A stretch of 27,332 bases of DNA from a virus. The notes beneath the pieces were generated by a model. That model was not told where the DNA came from. It saw nothing but the letters and a program-made list of their open reading frames with translations, and did not search any database. Below are positions 20,966-27,332 of this stretch, piece by piece. The DNA lies in IMG/VR virus record IMGVR_UViG_3300020470_000169, positions 1 to 27,332 of that record. The stretch is one strand, 5' to 3'. The position numbers and the translations under genes were made by a program. Every line of letters begins with the position of its first letter. Position 1 is the first letter of the stretch.

Positions 20966-22432
20966 TTAAAATGTTCCGCCGTCTATAGCAGTGATTGATA
21001 CTGCACCACTTGAAACTGTAAAGTTAGCACTTGCGAAAGAAGCAATACCTTTATTGGTTGTTGTTGCATCTTCACCAGCAATAGTGATACTTCCATTTCC
21101 GTTAGTGACATCGATTCCTTCCCCAGCAGTTAATGTGCCAGCAGCGAAATCGCCATTGCCACCATGACCAATTAATAATTGACCAGCTGTTGGTGCTGAA
21201 CCGTCAATAGAAGTTATAGAACCAGATAATGCAAGACCACTTGCTTCTAATCCACCAAACACTGCACCAAGTGCTGTACCTGAGAATGTTGAAGAAGAGT
21301 CTGTCGCACTTCCTAATGCTACGAACTTCCCTGTTGAATCGTCAAAACCGAAGAAACCAACTTTTGCACCTGATGAGTTATACTTAAATTTAATACCTCT
21401 ATCTAGGTTGTCATCTGAACTATCATCACCGATTTCAAAAACAGGGTCAGCGATAGACACTGTAGTTGAATTAACAGTAGTAGTTGTACCACTAACTGTT
21501 AGGTTACCAGCGATTGTGACATTATCAGGTAAACCGATTGTGACTGTATTACCTGAAGCACTTGTTGTTACCTCGTTTGCTGTACCAGCAAATACCATAG
21601 TTTCACTATCTAAGTCAATAGATAATGCACCACCTGAATCTGCTTGGAAGTCTAAGTCTTGTGCTGTGATGTTTGTATCTACATAATCTTTAACAGCAGC
21701 TGATGTTGGTATAGTTGTATCGTTGTCATTTGAACCAATGCCTTCTGACTCAGTGACGAATACTGCATCGTCAAAGTTTGCGAAGACAACGGCGTCATCT
21801 GCCAGTTTAGCAGCTGTGACTGCATCGGCAGCCAACATACCAGTTTCAACAGCGCCCGCTGAGATTGTTAGAGCACCATTTGATGCAAGTGTAGCATCTC
21901 CTGATACTGCGACATTATCAAAAGAATCACTTCCGTCATGGACAAGAATATGACCAGCACTTGCTGAACTGATATCAGTATCAGAAGCACCTGCAATTGA
22001 TGATGTTGTAGAAACGAAAGACAATACTCCAGAACCATTTGTTCCTAGAACTTGTCCGTTTGAACCATCTGATGATGGTAAGGTTAGTGTCAAATTACTC
22101 CCGATTGAATCGGCAGCTTTAAGTGCAACAAAATTAGAACCGTTATCAGAATCTTCCATTAACTGTAAAGATGCACCAGCAGATGAACCATTACCAACTT
22201 TAAAGTTGGCAGGAGTTGCCGTTGAGCCTGCAAGTATATCTGTATAGTATTTACCACCGATTGCATGAATCAATGCAGTGGAGTTATCTGAATCTACTGA
22301 TTCGATGAATAATTTTGCACCAGCACCAGAATTTGACCTATCCTGCACATACGCCAATTCGCCTTCAGCTAAATCTGAGATTGCTGGAGCGGCTGACCCT
22401 GTGCTTCGTTTGATTTGAATTACTGTTGCCAT
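20966..22432 (-). CDS. Tail-fibre-like protein with IDGGTF tail
   Basis: A 488-aa fibre-like protein. The N-terminus '[29 protein letters not shown]' is the widely used phage fibre attachment motif. Later come '[23 protein letters not shown]', a stretch with '[11 protein letters not shown]' and '[14 protein letters not shown]', and the module '[18 protein letters not shown]...FEIGDD...DRGIKFKY...[13 protein letters not shown]'. That last module recurs, diverged, in the 270-aa and 748-aa proteins. It ends ITAIDGGTF. Its leader is about 135 bases long from a perfect late promoter, with GGGA before the ATG. Role as a peripheral fibre or spike is by composition and motifs; a precise T4 counterpart cannot be given. 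Confidence 0.8.
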   Translation of the reverse strand: MATVIQIKRSTGSAAPAISDLAEGELAYVQDRSNSGAGAKLFIESVDSDNSTALIHAIGGKYYTDILAGSTATPANFKVGNGSSAGASLQLMEDSDNGSNFVALKAADSIGSNLTLTLPSSDGSNGQVLGTNGSGVLSFVSTTSSIAGASDTDISSASAGHILVHDGSDSFDNVAVSGDATLASNGALTISAGAVETGMLAADAVTAAKLADDAVVFANFDDAVFVTESEGIGSNDNDTTIPTSAAVKDYVDTNITAQDLDFQADSGGALSIDLDSETMVFAGTANEVTTSASGNTVTIGLPDNVTIAGNLTVSGTTTTVNSTTVSIADPVFEIGDDSSDDNLDRGIKFKYNSSGAKVGFFGFDDSTGKFVALGSATDSSSTFSGTALGAVFGGLEASGLALSGSITSIDGSAPTAGQLLIGHGGNGDFAAGTLTAGEGIDVTNGNGSITIAGEDATTTNKGIASFASANFTVSSGAVSITAIDGGTF

Positions 22433-22578
22433 TTTTATTCCCTTTTAATAAAATAGTTGTTTATAAGCTTATTTTTCTCTACACTATTCGAGAAAGATTC
22501 ATACTGTATACTATCCTCTCACAATGAGGTTCGTGTCTCACTTGAATGACACATTGATTTGTTTAAGTATTTATATGA
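22433..22578 (-). promoter_or_regulatory. Long leader with hairpins and a tiny reading frame
   Basis: The longest gene-free stretch in the window. It starts with a perfect TATAAATA (22568-22575) and then holds GTGTC...GACAC and CTCA...TGAG inverted repeats. An 11-codon frame, ATG TGT CAT TCA, ends in TGA across the second of these. Leader-mediated control of the 488-aa gene is possible but not shown. Confidence 0.4.
22568..22575 (-). promoter_or_regulatory. Late promoter for the 488-aa fibre gene
   Basis: Perfect TATAAATA on the minus strand, 3 bases downstream of the preceding gene's stop codon. Confidence 0.65.
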
Positions 22579-22821
22579 TTAGAATGTTCCGCCGTCAATA
22601 ACTGTGGTTGTTTCCCACTTATCATTCGACTGATTGTATTGTAGAAGACCTTTATCTGTCTCTGATGCTTGAACATCTGAAAGTTCTTGAATTGATTTAG
22701 CAGTCAAGTCTACACCCGATTGAGAACCAATTGAGATTTGTTTTGCCCTTAGATTTGTTGTACCTGTAAGTTTACCACCAACAGTAGCAACTCTTGATAC
22801 TACACCTTTTATTGAACTCAT
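22579..22821 (-). CDS. Small fibre-accessory protein with IDGGTF tail
   Basis: An 80-aa protein: 'GKLTGTTNLRAKQISIGSQSG' followed by 'SIQELSDVQASETDKGLLQYNQSNDKWETTTVIDGGTF'. The 'L.DV..SE.DKGLLQYN...DKWE' stretch is a common module in marine phage fibres, here on its own. The terminal IDGGTF is the same as in the 488-aa protein and nearly that of the 72-aa protein. Its ATG overlaps the stop of the 111-aa gene by 4 bases (ATGA), so the two are translationally coupled and may form one small complex. No enzymatic feature. Confidence 0.72.
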   Translation of the reverse strand: MSSIKGVVSRVATVGGKLTGTTNLRAKQISIGSQSGVDLTAKSIQELSDVQASETDKGLLQYNQSNDKWETTTVIDGGTF

Positions 22822-23153
22822 CGTGTGACTCCTGGTGTTATGATTGCCTGTCCTTCGACTACTCTTGTTGTGACCCCTCCACCACTAGTTATGTTTAAAT
22901 CATAAACATATCTTCCTGCATCTAAACCTGATGTTTGAGTATCAGTCAATGATAATGTGACTTTACCTTGTGATGGTGTTCCTGTATTTGTAGAAAATAT
23001 TGCTGATACATTTGATGAACCATATGTCTTTCTTATTTGAGCGGCTGCTGAATAGCCAGTCAAGTCTAAGACTCCACCTGTTGCATCTGAGACATCTACT
23101 GTGACTGTAAAGTCTGTTCCTTGGTCAATAAATAAATTTGCGATAATAGCCAT
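22818..23153 (-). CDS. Small beta-rich virion protein
   Basis: A 111-aa, all-beta protein: 'ANLFIDQGTDFTVTVDVSDATGGVLDLTGYSAAAQIRK', then 'FSTNTG....GKVTLSLTDTQTSGLDAGRYVYDLNITSGGGVTTRVVEGQAIITPGVTR'. This is the pattern of small phage proteins built like the BppU/IgG-like N-terminal domain of baseplate upper proteins ('G.....D.TG..A...IRK..........G...L.L......L..G.Y.YD...........V..G...I.P.VT'). It is common in marine myophages next to fibres. It starts 5 bases after a perfect late promoter, so it probably has a leaderless message, and overlaps the 80-aa gene by 4 bases. Confidence 0.8.
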   Translation of the reverse strand: MAIIANLFIDQGTDFTVTVDVSDATGGVLDLTGYSAAAQIRKTYGSSNVSAIFSTNTGTPSQGKVTLSLTDTQTSGLDAGRYVYDLNITSGGGVTTRVVEGQAIITPGVTR

Positions 23154-23158
23154 ATAAC

Positions 23159-23166
23159 TATTTATA
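23159..23166 (-). promoter_or_regulatory. Late promoter for the 111-aa and 80-aa genes
   Basis: Perfect TATAAATA on the minus strand followed by GTTAT and the ATG at 23153. Confidence 0.72.
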
Positions 23167-23171
23167 CGATT

Positions 23172-23999
23172 TTATTCGTCAAAGTTTGTAGTTGGTCTTT
23201 GATGTATCTTTTCTACAGTTGAACTATCTTTCTTAACGAATACTTTTTGCACACTTCTTACGCCTTGTGAGTCTTTTAAGAATACGCCTTTTACTTTAGC
23301 AACTGGTCCTATAGGTCTTCTATTATTATATGTGTGTTGATATATGAAAGGACTTCTATGATTGTAAGGCACAGGAATTCTATGTATGTAAGGAACATTA
23401 GTTTGTGCGTTTGCAATACTAGGTTGTTGAACACCTATAGTCACTTGATATATTACAGGACTTCTATGTTGATATGTAAATGGTGTTTGATTATTTCTAA
23501 TATTAGGTTCTTGTTGTGCCCTTATATTAGGTTGTTGATTATTTCTTATATTAGGTTGTTGTGCATCTCTAATATTAGGTTCTTGTTGATTTCTAATAAA
23601 AGGATTTTGTGCATTTACAGGTAATCTATAGTTTGCAGTAGTCTGTCTATTTCTAATATTAGGTTCTTGTGCGTTTGCTGGATTTCTATAGAAAGCAGGT
23701 TGTTGTGCATTTCTAATATTAGGTTCTTGTTGGTCTCTGATTACAGGTTCTCTCGCATCTCTAATTACAGGTTCTTGTGCCGCTCTAATGTTAGGCTCTT
23801 GTGCATTTGCAATGTAAGGAGATTGAGCATTTTTAATTGTTGGTTGTTGATTATCTCTAATGTTTGGTTGTTGTTTTGACCTAATATTAGGCTCTTGTGC
23901 ATTTGCAATATAAGGAGACTGCTTACTTCTAATGTTGGGCTCTTGGCCAACATGACCTGATGGTTGTCTAGTTTGTCCTGGTTGTCTTCCTGTTGCCAT
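23172..23999 (-). CDS. Octad-repeat protein B with basic C-terminal module
   Basis: A 275-aa protein. Residues 18-224 are eight-residue units, nearly all of the NAQEPNIR type (SKQQPNIR, DNQQPTIK, AAQEPVIR, DQQEPNIR), with a few HRSP-type units near the end. Residues 233-266 switch to a basic module 'KVKGVFLKDSQGVRSVQKVFVKKDS', which parallels the 'VK..GTWK.V..IYIK' module at the N-terminus of octad protein C. This suggests a common attachment element placed at opposite ends. No signal peptide or membrane segment. It starts 2 bases after the stop of octad protein A and is not in the same frame. Structural role inferred; family unknown to me by name. Confidence 0.78.
   Translation of the reverse strand: MATGRQPGQTRQPSGHVGQEPNIRSKQSPYIANAQEPNIRSKQQPNIRDNQQPTIKNAQSPYIANAQEPNIRAAQEPVIRDAREPVIRDQQEPNIRNAQQPAFYRNPANAQEPNIRNRQTTANYRLPVNAQNPFIRNQQEPNIRDAQQPNIRNNQQPNIRAQQEPNIRNNQTPFTYQHRSPVIYQVTIGVQQPSIANAQTNVPYIHRIPVPYNHRSPFIYQHTYNNRRPIGPVAKVKGVFLKDSQGVRSVQKVFVKKDSSTVEKIHQRPTTNFDE
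23327..23948 (-). repeat. 24-bp coding repeats of octad protein B
   Basis: About 25 tandem degenerate 24-base units, mostly encoding xxQ-P-NIR octads. Plus-strand words such as ctaatattaggttcttgtg recur many times. Confidence 0.85.
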
Positions 24000-24001
24000 G
24001 A

Positions 24002-25402
24002 TTATCTCAATGAAATTCCTGATGATGCAGTCAAGTTGATTCCCATGCCTGCAACTGAATAAGTTGTAAATATCGAAGTCTGCCCAGACTTAGATAATCT
24101 AAGTGTAAATTCTAATCCATAAGCAGTGCATTGTGCAGTTCTAGGTTGTTGCATTTGAGGAGTTCCTGTATCTGCTCTCCATCCAAAAGCTCTGTTTGTA
24201 TTAGTTCCGTTATAAGAACCTGCACTACTAGAACCAGTGTAAACACTATAGTAAGTACCCGATGTAAAACCTCCACCTTGCGAATCAGCAGCGGTAAAAC
24301 CATCATAGTTTGCACCTTGAGCACTCACTGAATATTTAACATCTACTGCCCATGTATCATCAACACCTGGAGTCACGCCTGTTGGATAACCACTTATATT
24401 AGAACCAATCGATACTTGATTAAAATATAAAGTTGCATACGCATTATTACCGCCACCATTGTAGAACATGTGAACAGAACCTTGTTCACTAGTGTTATTA
24501 CCATAAGTTGAATATGGTATAGTTGATGAACTTTTCTGATAGTCAAAAGACATATTAGAGAAAGACTGAGCTGATTGACCCTCAGGTCTTTGTGTGTGAA
24601 CACCTGTAACCCAATTAGGCGCACTGAATCCTTGGGGTGTTGATGAAGGTCCTGTTGAATCGCCATCGATTGCATCGTATATTACAGGTGATTGTGTAAT
24701 AGTCGGTGTCTGAATAGTATATGTAAATGGCGACCTGTGGTTATAATCTACTGGTTGTCTGTTATTATATGTTGACGGCGACCTATGGTCATATGTAAAC
24801 GGACTTCTATGTTGATATGTTGACGGTGACCTATGTTGATATGTAAAAGGTTGTCTGTTCTGATATGTTGAAGGTGACCTATGGTCGTATGTAAACGGAC
24901 TTCTATGTTGATAAGTAAATGGCGACCTGTGATTATAAGTCAACGGCGACCTGTGTTGATATGTAAATGGATTTCTATATGATACAGGGTCACGATATGT
25001 AGAAGGTGACCTATGGTCATAAGTAGAAGGATTCTGATATGTTCTAGGGTCACGATATGTTGAAGGACTTCTATGTTGATATGTTGCAGGACTTCTGTGG
25101 TCGTAAGTAAAAGGACTTCTATGGTCGTATGTAGACGGCGACCTATGTTGATATGTTAAAGGACTTCTATGTTGATAAGTTCCTGGTTGCCTCGCATCTC
25201 TTATATTAGGTTCTTGTTGGTCTCTTGGTTGTTGCGCTGTAGTTGGTGTTCTATGTTGATATGTTGAAGGTTGTTGCGCTGTTCTATTATTAGGCTGTTG
25301 AGTTTGCCTAATATTAGGTTCTTGTGCGTTTTTTGGAACTCTGGCAATGTAGGGTTGTTGTCCTAGAACCTGGTCCTGTTTTATAAAAATATCGTCTGAC
25401 AT
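24002..25402 (-). CDS. Octad-repeat protein A with unique C-terminal domain
   Basis: A 466-aa protein. After a short unique N-terminus (MSDDIFIKQDQVLGQQPYIA) residues 22-228 are eight-residue repeats: a few QEPNIR units and then a long run of DHRSPSTY/QHRSPFTY units, with six-residue variants (RDPRTY, QNPSTY). Residues 241-466 form a Gly/Ser/Tyr-rich globular-looking region with 'FSAPNWVTGVHTQRPEG', 'VHMFYNGGGNNAYATLYFN', 'GVDDTWAVDVKYSV' and 'AYGLEFTLRLSKSG'. I do not recognise this region; its alternating pattern suggests a beta structure such as a lectin-like or fibre-tip domain. It follows the partial fibre gene by 4 bases and precedes octad protein B by 2. Confidence 0.78.
   Translation of the reverse strand: MSDDIFIKQDQVLGQQPYIARVPKNAQEPNIRQTQQPNNRTAQQPSTYQHRTPTTAQQPRDQQEPNIRDARQPGTYQHRSPLTYQHRSPSTYDHRSPFTYDHRSPATYQHRSPSTYRDPRTYQNPSTYDHRSPSTYRDPVSYRNPFTYQHRSPLTYNHRSPFTYQHRSPFTYDHRSPSTYQNRQPFTYQHRSPSTYQHRSPFTYDHRSPSTYNNRQPVDYNHRSPFTYTIQTPTITQSPVIYDAIDGDSTGPSSTPQGFSAPNWVTGVHTQRPEGQSAQSFSNMSFDYQKSSSTIPYSTYGNNTSEQGSVHMFYNGGGNNAYATLYFNQVSIGSNISGYPTGVTPGVDDTWAVDVKYSVSAQGANYDGFTAADSQGGGFTSGTYYSVYTGSSSAGSYNGTNTNRAFGWRADTGTPQMQQPRTAQCTAYGLEFTLRLSKSGQTSIFTTYSVAGMGINLTASSGISLR
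24715..25360 (-). repeat. 24-bp coding repeats of octad protein A
   Basis: About 26 tandem degenerate 24-base units with several 18-base units. The plus-strand word acttctatgttgatatgt and variants recur in register. Confidence 0.85.
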
Positions 25403-25406
25403 ATCA

Positions 25407-27332
25407 CTATACTAAGAAGTATAGATGACCTACTGATTTACCTGAACCACTTGGAAGACCACTACTTAAATCTGAGTCTGTAATCACCGAGTAGTCAAGT
25501 TCTACATCATCGCCATCTATCTTAACTCCATTACTTGTATTGACACTCATTGTGATTCTTCCATCTAATGCTGTATCTGTGCCACCGTCTGGGTTATCAG
25601 CGTATGATTTAGCAAGACCAACACCTGCAATGATAGTGTCATTTACTCTATCATCTGTAAAGTATTTATTAGTCTCTTCTGAGATGGAATCTGTGCCTGT
25701 TGAATTGTTTGCAACTTGTAAATTACCTGAACCATCAAATACTAATATTTGACCAGCACTTGCACCAGAAGTTGAACCTACATCTGATAAACTAGATATA
25801 GCAGAGTTCATTGTTGTATTGATTGATACATTACCTTTTGCAGTCTGAGTCACGGAACCTGTGACTGCACCAGTCAATGCAAAGTCTGAGTCTGCGACTA
25901 CAAAATCTAATGTGCCATCTGAATCTTCATAAGTGACTGAGATACCTGTTTCTGTATTACCTGTTACCATGCCACCAATAAAGTCTTCTACTTTTTCTTC
26001 GAAGTTTGTATTTACAAATGCTGAACCATTATATTCTAAGATATCACCACTTTGTATAGAAGATGTGGTGACATTGTTTAATGCACCTATATTAGCAGCT
26101 GCAATTCTAGCGTCTGCCCTTGCGTTTGTAAAGTATAAATTAGAACCCTCTGATAAATCTCCTGTATCATGGTTTGCGATACTTGAAACTGTTCCTGTTA
26201 ATAGTCCTGATGCGACATTCAATACTGTTGTTGAACCATCGTTTGTTATTACAGATAATCTTGCAGTTGCATCTGTTCCGTCTGTTCCATTATCAATAAT
26301 AGTTTGACCACCACTTGATAAAACATCACCAGTCATATTACCTGTTTGATTACCAACTAGATTACCAGTGAAAGTTGTTGAGTGAACATTTGACCATTTA
26401 AGTGATGAAAGACCTAGACTATATGCATTGTTTGTATCTGGTCTTAGATTAGATGCGGCTTTACCTGTGAATGTAATTGTATCAGATGCATTATCACCTA
26501 ATGTTGTATTACCATTTATTGATGCATTACCTGTGACTGATAAATCGCCACCAATACTTGCATCATCACCTACTGATAAATCATCTGTAGTTGTTAGTTG
26601 TTCTGCTTGAACTGTGCCTGAGAATGTTCCGTTTACTGCGTTTGTTATTGAACCACTTGATAGTGTTGCAACATTGTCTGTAATAATAGGGAACTGAACT
26701 TTCTTACCTGATACTGTAGATATAATATCATCTTCAGCAAAAGTTTTACCTGCAAGTTGTAATGTGAATCCTGATTCTAGAGTTGTTGTAGCAGATGAGT
26801 TATCACCATTTAGAATAACACCATTTGCGTTTGTATTATAGATTGTATTTTCTGCACTCTTCTGGAAGAATGATGAAGCTGTTCCTGCAATCTGAGTTCC
26901 TATAAATGCACCTGTGTATGAATAGATTGTAAGTCTATCACCAGCAGACATAGCATTTGATTGACCAGATGCATAAGTTCCTTGTAGAACTATTGATTCG
27001 TGATTACCTTGACCATCTGGACTTGCAACAATATAATCTACATCTTCTACTAAGTGTCTTTCATTTTTAAATACTTGAACTTTATCTTTCTTAAATAAAA
27101 GTTTTACTGAGAAGTTATCATTACCAGTAAATGTTGTTTGGTTATTTGTAGCAATATAAGTATACTCTTGTATAAAGAACTTCTTGTCTTCTAATATGTT
27201 AAGTGCATCTACAAGTGTGCCGTTTGTTCCTAATTTTAGTCCGTCACGAAGACCATCCTTTTCACCCACATCAAATGCGAGTTCATTATAGGTCTTTCTA
27301 AAGTCTTCTATAGTGCTGAAGTTGTCTACTGT
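25407..27332 (-). CDS. Large fibre-like structural protein, 5' end outside window
   Basis: At least 641 aa, open to the window edge. A GTG at 27269 could be read as a start, but the frame continues upstream without a stop and encodes 'NFSTIEDFRKTYNELAFDVG', which fits the family, so the true start lies outside. The N-terminal part ('NILEDKKFFIQEYTYIATNNQTTFTG' onward, about 1-145) resembles the attachment region of marine phage fibre proteins. The middle has 'GDLSVTGNASINGNTTLGDN' and 'NAYSLGLSSLKWSNV'. The C-terminal third has 'EGSNLYFTNARADARIA' and a block ('EDFIGGMVTGNTETGISVTY' to 'TQTAKGNVSI') almost identical to residues 506-565 of the 748-aa protein. It ends SGKSVGHLYFLV. Fibre or virion-decoration role inferred. 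Confidence 0.82.
   Translation of the reverse strand, partial: TVDNFSTIEDFRKTYNELAFDVGEKDGLRDGLKLGTNGTLVDALNILEDKKFFIQEYTYIATNNQTTFTGNDNFSVKLLFKKDKVQVFKNERHLVEDVDYIVASPDGQGNHESIVLQGTYASGQSNAMSAGDRLTIYSYTGAFIGTQIAGTASSFFQKSAENTIYNTNANGVILNGDNSSATTTLESGFTLQLAGKTFAEDDIISTVSGKKVQFPIITDNVATLSSGSITNAVNGTFSGTVQAEQLTTTDDLSVGDDASIGGDLSVTGNASINGNTTLGDNASDTITFTGKAASNLRPDTNNAYSLGLSSLKWSNVHSTTFTGNLVGNQTGNMTGDVLSSGGQTIIDNGTDGTDATARLSVITNDGSTTVLNVASGLLTGTVSSIANHDTGDLSEGSNLYFTNARADARIAAANIGALNNVTTSSIQSGDILEYNGSAFVNTNFEEKVEDFIGGMVTGNTETGISVTYEDSDGTLDFVVADSDFALTGAVTGSVTQTAKGNVSINTTMNSAISSLSDVGSTSGASAGQILVFDGSGNLQVANNSTGTDSISEETNKYFTDDRVNDTIIAGVGLAKSYADNPDGGTDTALDGRITMSVNTSNGVKIDGDDVELDYSVITDSDLSSGLPSGSGKSVGHLYFLV

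Noticed and set aside
20944-20990. CGGCG...CGCCG inverted repeat after the 488-aa gene as a terminator
   Set aside because: Only five base pairs with a 15-base AT-rich loop and no U-run; a strong ribosome site follows at once, so the next gene is probably cotranscribed.
727-26610. Numerous plus-strand open frames of 60-150 codons
   Set aside because: Each lies opposite a convincing minus-strand gene, shows odd composition (Ser/Leu/Cys-rich or mirrored repeats) and lacks ribosome sites. They are shadows.
27267-27269. GTG start at 27269 for the first fibre gene
   Set aside because: The frame stays open to the window edge and the upstream residues fit the protein, so the true start is outside the window.

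Overview
The window is a piece of the virion-structure region of an AT-rich, T4-like myovirus, most like the marine cyanomyophages and pelagimyophages. Every gene I can support lies on the minus strand, so transcription runs from position 27332 down to 1. The diagnosis rests on the block from 8616 to 1, which follows T4 gene order exactly: 13, 14, 15, 16, (an inserted methyltransferase), 17, 18, 19, 20. Their protein sequences fit the marine branch of these families. The host cannot be read from the sequence; a marine bacterium such as SAR11 or a picocyanobacterium is an inference. I saw no tRNA, integrase, insertion sequence or CRISPR array.

Layout in transcription order. (1) 27332-25407: a large fibre-like protein, cut by the window edge. 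(2) 25402-23172: two proteins built on an eight-residue Pro-containing repeat. (3) 23153-16265: eight low-complexity, Gly/Ser/Thr/Asn/Asp-rich fibre or fibre-accessory proteins that share modules with each other. (4) 16240-13334: two more eight-residue-repeat proteins. The first ends in a Hint (intein/hedgehog-type) autoprocessing domain, and a single in-frame stop separates it from the second. (5) 13303-8922: an accessory cassette with a ParB-like/glycosyltransferase fusion, a possible fibre chaperone, a prolyl-4-hydroxylase-type 2OG-Fe(II) oxygenase, a DUF6065-like protein and a second 2OG oxygenase. (6) 8912-8652: a small membrane-anchored coiled-coil protein. (7) 8616-1: the neck, terminase, tail sheath, tail tube and portal genes.

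The genes of parts 1-4 probably make the adhesive or decorative periphery of the virion, and those of part 7 make the neck, tail and packaging motor. The accessory cassette sits directly downstream of the repeat proteins. It carries enzymes able in principle to hydroxylate and glycosylate protein side chains, which suggests that the Pro-rich repeats may be modified after translation. That link is inference.

Transcription appears punctuated by T4-type late promoters (TATAAATA or one mismatch). In four places the promoter lies 5-6 bases before the ATG, so the mRNA would be leaderless or nearly so. Several promoters directly follow a hairpin that could end the previous unit. The features most worth follow-up are the octad-repeat family, its Hint domain and in-frame stop, a PRMT-like methyltransferase set between the two terminase genes, and a cupredoxin-like domain at the end of gp15.
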